Notes: a model not told the origin generated them from the letters alone. 64,000 nucleotides of DNA from Diphasiastrum complanatum (GCA_029204225.1 CM055092.1:46131486-46195485), one strand, 5' to 3'; shown: positions 11,005 through 31,163, counted from the stretch's first letter. Numbers and translations are program-made.

Positions 11005-13947
11005 CTATGTAGCAGTCTAAGCTACTTTCTAAAGTTCTATATGTACCCAACTTATCTACGAATCTGCTCTCTGTAAGCAGAATCACAGATCTAGGACATA
11101 AAGTAGAATTTGAATGTGATTAGTGCAAAGTAGTTGATAGGACAGGCAAGATCCTAGCACTCGGAAAGAGACATGGATACTTGTATAGATTAAGTCATTA
11201 CTTTTCTGCCTCTAGTTAGGCGCTCAGTACTTCTATTCAAGCAAATAAAAGCTTATTTTGGCATTATAGACTTGGTCACTTGAATCATGCTGTTGTACAA
11301 CAATGTCTAAACATTCTATTGTTCTTGATCTAGACTATCCTAGTGATAAAGTTGAATTACCTGTCTATCAAGACTATTTAGTTGGTAAACAGACTAGGAA
11401 ACCATTTAGATCAAGCCATCAGCATATTGCTAGAGGATTGTTAGGCATTGTGCATTCAGACATTTGTGGCCCGATGAAAAATCCTTCTCTAAATGATGCA
11501 AAGTACTTTATAACTTTTATTGATTCTCCAGAAGGACTATGGTGTACTTTATCAAGAAGAAATTAGAAGCTTTCAATTGCTTCGAAATCTTCAAGGATCA
11601 TGCAGAAAAAGAGATTGGAAGGACAATCAAGGCCCTAAGGTTTGACAATGGTGGAGAATACATCTCTACTGAGTTTAAGGAGTACTGCCAAAGCCAAGGC
11701 ATTAAGCAGCAATTCATCACTCCTTACAGTCCTCAATCAAATGGCTTAGTTGAGAGGAAGAACCGTACTATGGTTGAATCAGCTAAATGTATGATGGCGC
11801 ATGCATCGTTGCCCAAGAGTTTCTAGGCCGAAGCTGTCTCCACTGTAGCTTAAGTCCAGAACAGATGTCCGACCAAGGCCCTCTCAGGCAAAACACCCCA
11901 TGAGGTGTGGACAAGCTCTAAGCCTTCTGTGAAGAATCTAAGAGTGTGTTCGGATGTGTTGCCTACGCACAGATCCCAAAAGGCACGAGGAAGAATTCGA
12001 CTTCCAAGGTCTCAAGACCATTCTAATTGGATATACTTCATTTGATAACACACACAAGTTGTATGATCCCGATACCCAACAAATCTTGTACAGCCGAGAT
12101 ATAGTATTTATCGAGGATCAATTCGTCAACATCAAAGGCAAAGATATTGTGCCAGGAGAACCTTCATCACCTGCCATCAACATGACTATCCGAGTTTCAG
12201 GCTCAAGCGTGCCCATTGTCGACACATTGTTTGACAACAAATCAGACGAAGACATTGCTGCTACCCAGCAACAAGTCCCAGGAGTAGCTCATCAGTTGAT
12301 TCCTCCCAGAAGATCAAGCCAAGTGCGCACACAGCCCACAAGGTATACTCCTAAGTCTACATGTCTCTTGATACAAGAACCGACAATAGTCGAAGAGGCA
12401 CTCAGCCAACCAGACTCTCATCTCTGGAGAGAAGCCATGGACAAAGAGTATTTTTCTTTGATCAAGAACCAGACGTGGTCACTAGTCGAAGCTCCTATTG
12501 GATGCAATATCATTGATTGCAAATGGATCTTCAAGATCAAGTACAATGCCAATGGATCAATTGATTGAAGGAAGGCAAGACTGGTAGCACGAGGATTCAC
12601 TCAGAACCCCAACGTCGACTTTCAGTCCACTAGTCAAGCATTCATCGATCCGAGCCCTCCTATCATATGTTGCAGCTACCGACCTCGAAGTGCATCAACT
12701 TGATGTGCAAACAACTTATCTGAATGGAGTTATGCAAGAAGACATCTACATGATCCAGCCCGAAGGATATGTTCTGGAAGGTCTGAAACATCATGTCTGT
12801 AAACTCCATAAGGCACTCTACAGCTTTAAATAGTCTACCAGAGCTTGGTTTCAGAGGATCCGCACATTTCTCATCGAACAAGATTTCCAACCAAGCACTG
12901 CTGATTGCAACGTCTATTCCAAGTCAGTGCATCAATCTTTTATTATTATTATCTTATATGTGGATGATACGTTGTTTTTCAGCAACAATACCAATTTGGT
13001 CAAGGATTCTAAACAGATGTTGTTTCCTGAGTTCGACATGACTGATCTGGATGAAGCTCACTTCTGTCTGGGCATTCAGATCCACAGAGACAGAGCAAGA
13101 CGACTGATCTATATCACTCAACAAAGGTATCTTCACAATGTTCTTGACAAATACAATAAGTTAGCTTATTCACCAATGGATCCAGGCTTGCGTTTGTCAA
13201 AGGACCAATGTCCCCAGACCAAGCAAGAAGAGGAGCAGATGAGAGAGTATCCTTATCGATCGATACTTGGATCTTTGATGTATGCAATGGTCTGTACAAG
13301 ACCTGACATCTCTTTTGCAGTAAGGTCACTCAGCCAATATATGGCTAATCTTGGCATTATCCATTGGAAGCCTCTCATAAGGATCATGAGGTATATTCGA
13401 GCTACCATGGACCTATGCATCTGCTATGGAGAAGTTGGCAACGACAATCTTCATCAGCTCAGTGGATATGCTAATGCAAGTTGGGAAGGAGATGTAGACA
13501 ATTGTAAGTCCACATCTGCATTTACATTCTTCTTCAACAATGGTCCTATCTCATAGAACAGTCGTAAGCAAACCTCTATCGCTCTTTCTTCTACAGAAGC
13601 TTGAGAATACATTGCTGCTTCTCAATCCATTAAAGAAGCTTTTTGGTTGAGAAATTTATTGTCAGACATTAGTTTGTATCAGTACATCCCTACAACCATA
13701 TTCTGTGATAATCAGAGTGCTATTGCCTTATCAGCCAACCCTAGATTTCACTCTAGGAGTAAGCACATTGAAATCAGATATCACTACATCCGGGAGCAAG
13801 GTTTTCAACAAGGATGTAAGCTTTATGTATTGTATAATGCAGGACATGGTTGCAGATATATTCACGAAGACATTAAGTGTTAATGCACACAACAAGTTTT
13901 GTGCATTGCTTAGTCTGAAGATCAAAGCATTCATGGATCCAGATTGA
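11005..13947 (+). pseudogene. Ty1/copia element A polyprotein, 5'-truncated
   Basis: Order: end of protease linker (NLLSVSRITDLGHKVEFEC, about 11065-11120); pre-integrase (WHYRLGHLNH, about 11260); integrase core (HSDICGP, LRFDNGGEY at 11639, NGLVERKNRT); RT (CKWIFKIKYNANGSID, ending in a TGA; YVDDTLFFSNN at 12955); RNase H (13480-13947, STSAFTFFFN, FCDNQSAIALSANPRFH, end at TGA). At least six stops or frameshifts break it. No 5' LTR, gag or protease active site is present. Followed directly by PPT and 3' LTR. Element C at 28904 is a close relative. Confidence 0.9.
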
Positions 13948-13955
13948 GGGGGGGG
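13948..13955 (+). other. polypurine tract of copia A
   Basis: Eight G directly after the RNase H stop codon and directly before the TGTTGG start of the 3' LTR. This is the usual plus-strand priming site. Confidence 0.8.
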
Positions 13956-15031
13956 TGTTGGATTTATCTCCTCTACTCTCCTAAATCCTATTTTAATCTG
14001 CCTCCATTCATGATGCTGTATTTTACTTATGTTGTCGCACAATCTGCATATTTACATGTAAAATAAGACAGACAAATAAAACGCGACTGTCTACATAAAT
14101 ACAAGTAAATTTTCACAGGCGAAAAAGGCGACACTATGTTTTTACACGTGATTTGTGACACGCGAAAAAGATGACACTGTCCTACAAATGCTAAAGGTGC
14201 CCTTATAGAAAAGCGAAGGTACCCTGTAAATCAATTTTTAAGGCATTTGTCAGAGTGTCGCATTTTTTGCATTTTTATCAACGTTAATTTCAGCAAATGC
14301 CGACGTCGCGGCCTTCTCACGCTCATCCCATGCACTGTGCAATCAGATTTGACAACGACAGCAGCCACCCACAATCTCCCACAGACAACACATCCACTTT
14401 TGTACTTTCTTCATTTGTACACCTGTAAAATTATGTATATATTGGATATCATTTGCGTATTCAGTAAGGGTGAAGCATAACAACATCATCACGAAACATC
14501 ACTGATAATTAGAAACAGACATTGTAGATGCTTTCACGCATCGATTCTTTTCTTCTAGATGTATTGTCAATAATAGGCTCATCACCTTTACAGATTGTGT
14601 GATTAGCTTTGTGAAGCACACAATTACGTCTGCTATTGTCTTGTGCTCACCTGCATTATTGACCTATATATTTCACTATACTTAATCTGATTACAGCTTT
14701 GTTTGTTCTGCGTTTAGATTTGTGTCAATATTGTAATGCTTTTCTAGATTCTATCCGACTCTCTTATTACTTAATCTGGTAGTCTGCTCTTCGTGACTAA
14801 TAATTTGTCTAGTTGTTTGCAACAAATTATCTTTTTGATGTTTTGATGCTTAATGTTTGGCTACGTAATCAGATCGAACGTGATTTCTATCACTAATGTT
14901 CTGTTCGAATCTGATAGGCGTAGTCATGCTTAAGGAACGAGCGAGATAGCTTATTCCGCGCACACGAACATTTTCCTTTCGAGTTCGCTTCTTTTCGTGT
15001 TCGTTTCTTTTCGAACTATCTTTGTTTCACA
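13956..15031 (+). repeat. 3' LTR of copia element A
   Basis: Starts TGTTGGATTTATC after the PPT and ends near TTTGTTTCACA. It aligns along its length with the LTR at 31164-32250 (shared TACTCTCC, GTCGCRCARTCTGCATATTTA, CATCACTA near the end). A TATA-like TATATATTGG lies at about 14432. Only the 3' copy exists. Confidence 0.8.
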
Positions 15032-15046
15032 CTCCTCTTTCCAATA

Positions 15047-15512
15047 AAATATCTATAACTAACTCACATTTAATGTTATCTTCTATATTAATTACAACCG
15101 CCTTGTAGTTATAAATGCATGTACAAAATAGGCGGACTGTCAACGCAAAGTCATTGGGTCGGATTTTTTATCCTGACCGACAATATCAAAATTTACATAG
15201 GGTTAGATTTTATACAAAGGATAAAAAATTTACATTAGTTTAAAAAATATGCTGAGGGTCAAATTTCTTAAGGTCGGATAATTCAAACCCAATTCAACCC
15301 GATCCAAGGTCGAAGATGTCCGGATAATTTTTGCCTCGATCCGATCCAGGGTTAGAAAATTCTTTTTTGACAAGAGTGACATTGGGTCAAAAAAATTTGA
15401 TATTGGATTTTTTGATCTTCTGAAAAACTCGAGCCTTCTGTTTCTGAGTTTTGTAAAGTTTTTAGGATGCTCATTAGTAAATGGTTTTGAGGCTGAGCAT
15501 CAAATTCCAACA
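15047..15512 (-). repeat. 3' LTR of copia B
   Basis: Begins TGTTGGAATTTG on the minus strand. About 466 bp, alignable throughout with 19081-19539. Rich in GGGTCRAA-like short motifs. Confidence 0.85.
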
Positions 15513-15523
15513 CTCCCCCTTAA

Positions 15524-18500
15524 TGTGGATCCTGAAGAGTTTTGATCTTCAAATTTAACATGTCGTTGAATCTGAGATGATGCTCCTTTGATAGGACCGT
15601 TGTGAAGTAATCTGTCGCGATCAGATCTATCCTACAATAGATTAATGATACCTCCTTGCTTTCCACTTTCTTTCTTATTAAATAATGATACCTGATTTTG
15701 ATATGCTTGCTTCATGAATGAAATCTTGGATTGAGAGAAAGAGCAATGGTGCTTTGATTGTCACAGAAAATGGTCGTTGGATGTGACTATGCAAGGTCCA
15801 TTTCTACTAGCAGGTGTCTCAGCCAAATTGCCTCCTTAGTAGCATTTGTGAAAACAATATATTCTAATTCGGTTGATGATAATGCTATTGAGGTCTACTT
15901 TCGGCTGTTCCAAAAGATTGGGCCTTGATTGTATAGAAATACAAATATAGAAGTTAATCTTCTGGTGTCAACGTCCCCGCCCAATCTGTATCTGTGTATC
16001 CTTCTAGAATATTAGCAGATTGGCTGCCTTCATAGCGAATGCTGAGACATTTGGTTGCTTGAATGTACTTCATGATTTTCAAGAGTGTTTTCCAATGCAT
16101 TAGACCTGGATTTGATAGGAACTGGCTGAGTGAACTAATTGAGTATACAAGGTCTGGTCGAGTGCGGATCATTGCATAGAGCCGATGATGGAGGGGAATG
16201 GATATTGCTTCATATCCTCCTTTTCTGCCTTAGTTTGAGGAGATTGTTTCTTTGACAGCTTCAATCCAAGGTCCAATGGAAATAGACTTGTTTTGCAGTT
16301 AGTCATTCCATACCTTTCCAGCACGTTGGTGAGGTATCTTTGTTGGCTGATAATGACCTTCTTGGCTAAATTTCTTCCCTCTGTTGATCAGACTCATTTT
16401 TAGAGTTAGTATCAATTTCTTGAATTTCGACTCTAGGGTCGAAATTTGACTGATCAACCTTGGGGTCGAAATTTGATTGATCGACCCTAGGGTTGGAAAT
16501 TTGTGCAGCCTTTCCCTTGGGTCAAAAAAATGACATCTTTGCTTGTGAATGTCTTTTCTGTGTCCAAATTGTAGAGCTTTTATGCCTTGTGATCTAGAGA
16601 ATAGCCAATTAAAATCGATTTTCTACTTGTGATGTCTAGCTTCTTCCTGAGATCTTCAAGGATCTGAGCATAGGCAATGCATCCAAACACTCTAATATTC
16701 TTGAGTGATGGTTTCGATCTTGTCCACACCTCACTTGTCTTGCCATTCAGGGCTTTGGTAAAGGATCAATTTTATAAGTAGGTTGTTGTATTAACAACTT
16801 CTATCCAGAATTTCTTTGGAAGAGATGCATGGGCCAGCATGCTCTTGGCACTTTCAACAAGTGCCTGATTCTTCCTCTCAGCTAACCATTGGACTGTGGT
16901 GAGTAGCTTGTTTTATATTGTTGGTGTATTTCATTTGTCTTGCAGAATTCCTTAAATTTGGTGGAGATAAATTCTCCCCCTCCATCTGAGCATAGTGTTG
17001 ATCTTCTTCTAGGTCTATTTTTTTGAAGATGCCTTGAACTACTTGAAGAATTTAAATGCCTCTGATTTGTTCTTCAAAAAGTAAGTAGCAGTCCATCATG
17101 AGAAGTCATCGATGAAGGTAAAAAAATATAGTGTTCTCCCTGTGGTAGCAGTCTGCATCGGGCCACAATTGTCATTGTGTACAAGGTCAGCAAATTTCTA
17201 GAAGTGTGAACTCCCATTTGCGTTCACCGTTGTGCACTTGCAACTGTGTTGATCAATTTCTTCAAGGTCTTTAAGCTTCTGCTTGCTGATAATACAACTT
17301 TCGCATGGAGAACGCAATTTGCTGATTTGAGGCAGATCTTGTACCAAACTTTGTTTTGACATTTGTTGAGTACTATTGAAGTTGAGATGGCCTAATCTGA
17401 GATGCCATAACATATCAACTGATTCAGACGTAGTGTTGTAAAGAGCTTGACTAATATAAATTGCCACTTTTTCTCCCGAAAGCTAGAGCTTTCTAGGACT
17501 TGTCAAATATTGTGCAGCCATTTGTGTCAAATTTGACCCTTTGACTTGAATTAGTGATTTTGCTAACTGAGAGCAGATTCTTGGTCAAATTGAGAATGTG
17601 GAGAACGTTGGACAACAACTTGACTTCACTCTTTTGAAATTCAACCCTGGTTGTTCCCTGGATTGTGTGAGATGGGTTGTCTCCAAGTTGCACAACTCGA
17701 GAGTGGGTGTATAATTCGTAGTGCTTGAACCAGTCTTTGTGGTGAGTCATGTGTTGTGTTGATCTAGAGTCAACATACCAAGAATCGATATCTTGTTGTT
17801 CTCCGACCTTGGCCATAAAAGCTATTTCATCTTCCTCTTGTTGCTGGGTCAAAAAACTGGTTGAAGCATTATGTGCTTGTTGTTGGTATTGTTTCTTCTT
17901 TTCATTATTAAATTTTAAAGTTCTGCAGTCCTTGATTTCATGTCCATTTTTCTTGCAGTATCTGCAAAATAGTTTCTACTTTGGTTGGAAGGATGAAGAG
18001 TTTGAATTTGACCTTGAGTCAAAATTAGACCCAGAGCCAAAATTTGACCATGAGCCAAAATTCGACCCTGGCTGCATATTGCCCTTTCTTTTGGATCTGA
18101 ACTTCTGATTTCTTGAATATTGTGCTTGTGGATCCGATCCTAAGTCTGAAGAGAAAGTTGATGTTCTGATTTTTTTTTGTAGAAGTAATGGGATTACTCT
18201 TGATAGAGTTAGATGCTCTTGAATCGAAATTTCAATTTTTATAGGCTTCAGACAGACTTGATAATAGAGTCATAACAGCATTGGAGTCTTGTATTTCTGA
18301 GCCAATTGCAGTCATTTGATGCATGAGATTTTGGAAAGTGTTGAGATGACTCGAAACTTACTGCTTCAGACACTCTCAAGGAGAAATATTTCTTCCTCAA
18401 ATGGAGTTTGGAGGTGAGGTCTCTGATATCGTAGAGGGCTGCTAAGATGTCCCATGCATCTTTAGCAGTCTGAACATCTCTTATGTGATTGATTTGGTTG

Positions 18501-19066
18501 TCTTTTATGTTGAGAGTGATCATGGCAAAAGCTATGCCATCTTTCAGTCTCCGCTTGGTGATAGTAGCTGCACCTTCTGGCTTGAGTTCTGTGCTATCAA
18601 CAATGTCCCACAGTTCCTTGGCTAATAACATGACCTTCATTTTGGACTTTCAGAGATGATAGTTTTCGCCATCGAGCCTTTCGATTAGAGAAGACGGATC
18701 CATTCTGGCTGAGCGAGATCGTTGGTAGTAACAACGACTGTGTGCTTGCTAGTTCATTATCTTGATAGAAACAAGACTAATAATTCGCAATGACAAGCAG
18801 ATTACTTGGATGCTCGCTCTAAAAAAAAAAAAAAATCAATTGGGTTTGTGCAGAAGCTGGGAGCGAGCTAGATGTGTGGATCGGAAATGCTATAGTTAGC
18901 AGCAAAATAGTTCAAATGATGGATTCAAACAAATGCACAGTGACCAATAACATCATTAGGACAAATCACACTCTGATTATTATCAACATTGAGTACAATT
19001 GCATGAAGTTATAATGAATTATTAGACTCAGAATATTAGAAAAAGTTTTTTGATGAAGAATCTAGG
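15524..19066 (-). pseudogene. copia B gag-pol, inactive
   Basis: Leftward: gag UBN2 (18640-18248, frameshift after VSEAVSFES); intact zinc knuckle CRYCKKNGHEIKDC (about 17950); protease (17852-17493) in which the catalytic D-S-G is D-S-R; pre-integrase (17467-17198, MLWHLRLGHLNF, CESCIISKQK); degraded integrase (about 17190-16560); then, with the central RT including YVDD missing, the RT end and RNase H (16360-15530, RTRPDLVYSISSLSQFL, FCDNQS). Stops and frameshifts throughout. The deletion and the protease change show it cannot move on its own. Confidence 0.85.
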
Positions 19067-19080
19067 ATTAGATATACCAA

Positions 19081-19539
19081 AAATATCTATAACTAACTCG
19101 CGTTGAATGTCATCTTCTATATCTGCCTTGTAACTATAAATGCATGTACAACATAGGCGGACTGTCAACGCGAAGTCATTGGGTCAAATTTCTGACCGAC
19201 AGTATCGAAAATTACATAGGGTCAAATTTTATACAAAGGATCAAAAATTTACACTGGGTTGAATAAATATGTTGAGGGTTGGACTTTCCAGGGTCAGATA
19301 AATCAGACCCGATTCTCAACCCGATCCAGGGTCAAAGACGCCCAGATAATTTTTGCCTCAATCCGATCCGATCCAGGGTTGGAAAATTTCTTTTTGACAA
19401 GGGTTATATTGGGTCGAAAAAATTTGATACTGGAGTTTTTGATCTTCTGAAAAACTCGAGCCTTCTGTTTTTGAGTTTTGTAAAGTTTTCAGGATGCTCA
19501 TTTATAAATGGTTTTGAGGCTCAACATCGAATTCCAACA
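19081..19539 (-). repeat. 5' LTR of copia B
   Basis: Aligned partner of 15047-15512. Differences are scattered substitutions and a few short indels, so the insertion is not recent. The minus-strand end ATATTT is followed by the PBS TTGGTAT. Confidence 0.85.
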
Positions 19540-24925
<5,386 letters not shown>

Positions 24926-25300
24926 AGGAGTCTACCATTATTGATGGTGGCTCTAGAGTAAATATCATTTTGACTACATTGTATAAGACTTGAAAATTAC
25001 AATGAATGGCCTCTATGTCCTTTACTATTAAACTAGCTGATCAATCCAATGTGTGACACATTGGCATGACAAGGGATATTCATGTAAACATTGTAGATGT
25101 TGTTCATGATCAATTTTTTATTTTAAATTTGTTTGATACATTACAATTCTATAAGGTATTTCTTAGTAGATAATGGTTGTAGGCTTTACATGCCCTCCAT
25201 GATTTGAAAAATGGACAAATCATCCTACAAATTTGGGAGAAGACAGTGAAGATTGATCCTAGAATATGGGGGGTGAAACCAATGGATCAACATAGAATTA
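24926..25300 (+). pseudogene. Ty3/gypsy aspartic protease relic, copy 1
   Basis: Translation gives IIDGGSRVNIILTTLYK, IKLADQSNV, IGMTRDIHVNIVDVV, then FYKVFLSR and LHDLKNGQIILQIWE. This matches the plant gypsy retropepsin pattern DGGS.VN...LRLADQ...G..RD..V...G...YSLLLGRPWL...HDW....I.IQ. Several stops and a GRPWL box decayed to SR*WL show that it is inactive. Confidence 0.65.
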
Positions 25301-25739
25301 TTGCCACTTCAACTACGAGTAAATGAACTGAAGAAGAAGAGACTGAATTGGAACACCAGAGACATTAGAGATGAGTGATTATTAAGGATGATACTCAAAC
25401 CAAAGCGGTTGATTGGATGGAAGCCTTAACCCCCATTGATTGTCTGAATTCCATGATAAATCATTCAAGCAAATGATCCTAATTACAATCTGACATCTTC
25501 AATGAAAATGAAATTATGAGTGATACCAATGATGATGTGGGTAATGAAACTGACAATTGTTCCCTAGAGTTTTCAAGTTATATGATGAAAGGTGAATGGC
25601 TATCCCAAGAACTGCTCCTATGTGTTAGCAATCTAGATGCAATCAAAATGAGTCAAGTGATCACACTTGAGGAAGGACACATGATGATATTTTAAGATAT
25701 TTAGATCCTAAGAGGTATCATGAAGTAAGTCATACAACA

Positions 25740-25965
25740 CCATTAATATGAAATTGATGTAAGTACGAAGCCGTTCATCGATTTGGCATAACCAGAGATA
25801 TTCATGTGAAAGTTGTTGATGTGCTCTTTGTGATCAACTTTGTCATTTTGGATTTACCCAATACATCGTAGTTCTATAAGGTCCTACTTGAGCAACCCTG
25901 ACTGTGAGCTTTACATGCTCTCCATAATTGGAAGAAAGAAAGAATCATCTTACAAAATTGAGAGA
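25740..25965 (+). pseudogene. Ty3/gypsy aspartic protease relic, copy 2
   Basis: A second, shorter version about 0.75 kb downstream: RFGITRDIHVKVVDVLFV, FYKVLL, LHALHNWKKERIILQN. It lacks the DGGS active site. The shared HALHD/N-K-IILQ end shows that the two are related. Confidence 0.6.
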
Positions 25966-26210
25966 AGGTAGGAGAAGGTGTTTCTTACTGAACAACGTGC
26001 ACCAGAGGTTTATTTTGCCATGCCTCAACACATCCAAGTTGATTCTATGTATCACCCAGTGAAGAGATGTGCACTTTGGGATGACGCATGATGAACCATG
26101 GAAAATTGCAAATTTTCTCACATTCCATTAGGAAAGGGATGGTCAACAAAGGTTGATTTCTAACAAAATTTATATAGTTTTATAAGAAATATAATAGGGT
26201 GGTAGCAGCC

Positions 26211-26519
26211 TGGTTATGAAACGAGTGAGGAAGAAGGCAATTTGACAAAATTCCCAAGGCACACAGACACACCCACGAGCAAACCGACAACGACATCACA
26301 AAAGCAAGAGCTGGTAGAATCCATCAAGCAAGTCAAGAAATTGGCAACCGACGAAGTCCAGCGGATTTTACCAAGTCTCTTGGCGCAATCATTTCTTAGT
26401 GATGAATCTCTCAGGGAACCTGTGTCAATGGAGCGACGAGAAGGCAATTCAGCACCTTCCGCCATGGCATGTGTTTGTAAGCCCATGAGTAGAAGCTTAA
26501 AAAATAATAAAATAGCTTA
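26211..26519 (+). CDS. short hypothetical ORF, possibly gypsy-related
   Basis: Open reading through TSEEEGNLTKFP, a Thr/Pro/Ser patch and LVESIKQVKKLATDEVQ to a stop at 26519. Charged, no motif. It follows the protease relics in the same orientation, so it may be the spacer or RT-start part of the same element. Function unknown. Confidence 0.25.
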
Positions 26520-26539
26520 AACTTAGATTTAGAACTTAG

Positions 26540-26588
26540 ACTTAGGAAACTTAAGATTAGAAATATTTTGTCTTAAGTTTTCCTAAGT
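26540..26588. repeat. 17-bp inverted repeat with 14-bp loop
   Basis: ACTTAGGAAACTTAAGA (26540-26556) and TCTTAAGTTTTCCTAAGT (26571-26588) are reverse complements except for one extra T. They lie in a CTTAG/CTAAG-rich stretch. Confidence 0.75.
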
Positions 26589-26763
26589 TAAGAAACTTTG
26601 AAGTTCTAAATCCTAAGTTAGAAGTTCTAGAAAGGCTAGAAATAGATTAGTCCCATAAGTTAGTGGATACTTATGGAATACCCTCCTTGCCATAAAAGGA
26701 GAGATATTTGCCTTGTAAATAACACTTTTGAGATTAAGCTATCAAGTTCTCTATTTTTGAGAT

Positions 26764-27667
<904 letters not shown>

Positions 27668-28118
27668 TCTCAACCTAGGCATTCTCCCTCTCCCTCTCTC
27701 CACTCTCTTTCTCCTCTCTCTCCTCTCCCTCTCTCTTCTTGCTATGTAGGTGAAGGCGAGGTTGCCGCTCCCAACGATGGACCCCTATGCTACATCGACG
27801 ACACAACACTACAGAGCAAAACCTCTATGGCACGGTATGTGTGACATGACCCTATGTGCTGGCATGAGAGTTAGGGTCCAATCAAAAAAGAAATATTCAT
27901 CAATTTGGCACAATCAAGTTTGAGGGATCATATGCCACTCAACCAATAGGATTCAGAGGAGGAAAATAAGGGGTCCAATCATGTTTCACTCCCTTTCATG
28001 TTAGATTGCTACTTATATGTGCCTTACACTCATTGTATGTAAGTTTTTGGAGTTATGAGATTTCTACACTATTTTGAGTCAAATTGGTTTTCTCTCTCTA
28101 CTTGAGTTTTTGTGATTG

Positions 28119-28903
<785 letters not shown>

Positions 28904-31156
28904 GCTTCAAAATCTTCAAGGAGCGTGCAGAAAAGGAGACTAGAAGGACGATCAAGGCCCTAAGGTCAAAAAACGGTGGAGAATATATCTCTGTTTAGTT
29001 TAAGGAGTACTGCCAAAGCCAAGGCATTGAGCAGCAATTCATCACTCCTTTTAGTCCTCAGTATAATGGCTTAGTTGAGAGGAAGAACCGTACTCTGGTC
29101 GAATATGCTAAATGTATGCTATCGCATGCATCGTTGCCGAAGAGATTCTGGGCTGAAGCTGTCTCCACTGCAGCTTACGACCAGGACAGATGTTCGACCA
29201 AGGCCCTCTTAGACAAGACACCCCACAAGGTGTGGACAGGCTCTATGCCTTCTTTGAAGAACCTAAGAGTGTTTGGGTGCATTGCCTACGCGCAGATCCC
29301 AAAGGACACAAGAAAGAAATTGGACTTTCAAGGTCTCAAGACCATCCTGATCGGATATACTTCGTTTGATAACACTTACAAGCTGTACGATCCTGATACC
29401 CAACAAATCTTGTATAGCTGGGATACAGTCTTTATCGAGGATCAGTTCGTTGACCTCAAAGGCAAGGATATTGCTCAAGAAGAACCTTCATCACCTGCCG
29501 TTGACACGACAATCCGAGCTTCTGGCTCAAGCGTATGTATTGTCGACCCACTTCGAGACATCGAATCAGACGAAGATGTTGCGGCTACCCAGGAGTGGTT
29601 CATCAGTCGAATCCTTCCAGAAGATCAAGCCGAGTGCGCACACAGCCAACAAGGTATACTCCTGAGTCTGTCTGTCTCTTCATGTAGGAACCGACGACAG
29701 TCGAAGAGGCACTTAGCCAACCAAAATCTGATCTCTGGAGAGAAGCCATGACAGAGAGTATTCCTCTCTGATCAAGAATCAGACATGGTCATTAGTCGAA
29801 GCTCCTATTGGCTGCAATATCATTGATTGCAAATGGATCTTTAAGATCAAATATAATGCCAACAGAGCAATTGATGGAAGGAAGACTAGACTGGTAGCAC
29901 GAGGATTCTCCCAGATCCCGAATGTCGACTATAGTGAGTCTTTTAGTCTAGTCATCAAATATTTGTCGATCCGGATGCTCTTGTCTTATGTTGTAGCTGC
30001 CGACCTCAAAGTACATCAACTTGATGTACAAACAACCTATCTGAATGGAGTTATACAAAAAGATATCTACATGATCCAGCCCAAAGGATACATTCTGGAA
30101 GGCATGAAGAATCGTGTCTGTAAACTCCACAAAGAACTGTACGACTTGAAACAGTCTCTCAGAGCTTGGTTTTAGAGGATCAACACATTCCTCATTGAAC
30201 AAGGATTCAAACCAAGCACTATTGATTGCAACGTTTATTTGAAGTAAGTGTAGCAATCCTTCATTTATATCACCTTTTACGTGGATGATATGTTGCTCTT
30301 CAGCAACGATACCAATATGGTTAAGATTCGAAAGAGATGTTGTTCTCAGAATTCGACATGTCTGATATGGGCAAAGCTCACTTCTGTCTGGAAATTCAAA
30401 TCCACGGAGACAGAACAAATCGATTGATTTACATTACTCAACAAAGGTATGTTCATAATGTTCTTAAAATATACAATTTGATGAATTGTAAATTGGCTCA
30501 CTCACCAATGGATCCAGACCTGCATTTGTCAAGGACCAATGTCCCCAGACCAAGCAGGATCTCTCATGTACGCAATGGTCTGTACAAGACATTCAAGTCA
30601 TGAGGTATATTCGAGCTACGTGGAACAGTGCATCTACTATGGAGATGTCAGCAATGACAATCTTGATCAGCTCAGTGGTTATTCTGATGCAAGCCGAGGA
30701 GGAGATGCAGACAATCGTAAGTCCACATATGGATTTACATTCTTCTTCAACGGCGGTCCTATTTCATGGAACAGTCATAAGCAAACCTCTATCGCACTTT
30801 ATTCTACTGAAGCAGAATACATTGTTGCTTCTCAATCTATTAAGGAAGTGTTTTGGTTGAGAAATTTGCTGTCAGACATCAATTTGTATCAGTACAGCCC
30901 TACAATTCTGTTTTGTGATACCCAAAGTGCTATTGCCTTATCGGCCAACCCTAGATTTCATTCTAGGAGTAAGCACATTGAGATCAGATATCACTACATC
31001 AGGGGCAAGGTTCTCGATAGAGAGGTAAGCTTAACATACTGCAGAACGCAGGACATGGTTGCAGACATCTTCACGAAAGCACTCAGTGTTAATGCACTCA
31101 ACAAATTTTGTGCATTGCTTTGTCTGAAGATCAAGGCATTCACGGATCCAGATTAA
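28904..31156 (+). pseudogene. Ty1/copia element C, 5'-truncated
   Basis: Sister of element A, starting inside the integrase core (IKALRSKNGGEYIS, NGLVERKNRTLVEYAKCM). Integrase C-terminus and spacer (29116-29700, LKNLRVFGCIAYAQIPKDT), RT (TWSLVEAPIGCN, VHQLDVQTTYLNG, YVDDMLLFSND near 30278) and RNase H (30700-31156, STYGFTFFFNGGPISWNS, STEAEYIVASQS, VADIFTKALS). Frameshifts, stops and a deletion near 30560 that removes the RT-RNase H connection. RNase H is the best-preserved part of any copia here. No 5' LTR, gag or protease. Confidence 0.9.
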
Positions 31157-31163
31157 GGGGGGG
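31157..31163 (+). other. polypurine tract of copia C
   Basis: Seven G between the RNase H stop (TAA) and the LTR start TGTGGGATT. Confidence 0.8.

Larger units (their letters stand above)
15047..19539 (-). mobile_element. Ty1/copia element B, both LTRs, RT deleted
   Basis: A 4.5-kb minus-strand element: 5' LTR on the right (19539-19081), PBS beginning TTGGTAT (19080 leftward), degraded gag-pol, PPT (15523-15513) and 3' LTR (15512-15047). It lies about 15 bp past the end of the copia A LTR. I could not identify a convincing 5-bp target duplication (CAATA left, CATTG right). Confidence 0.85.
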
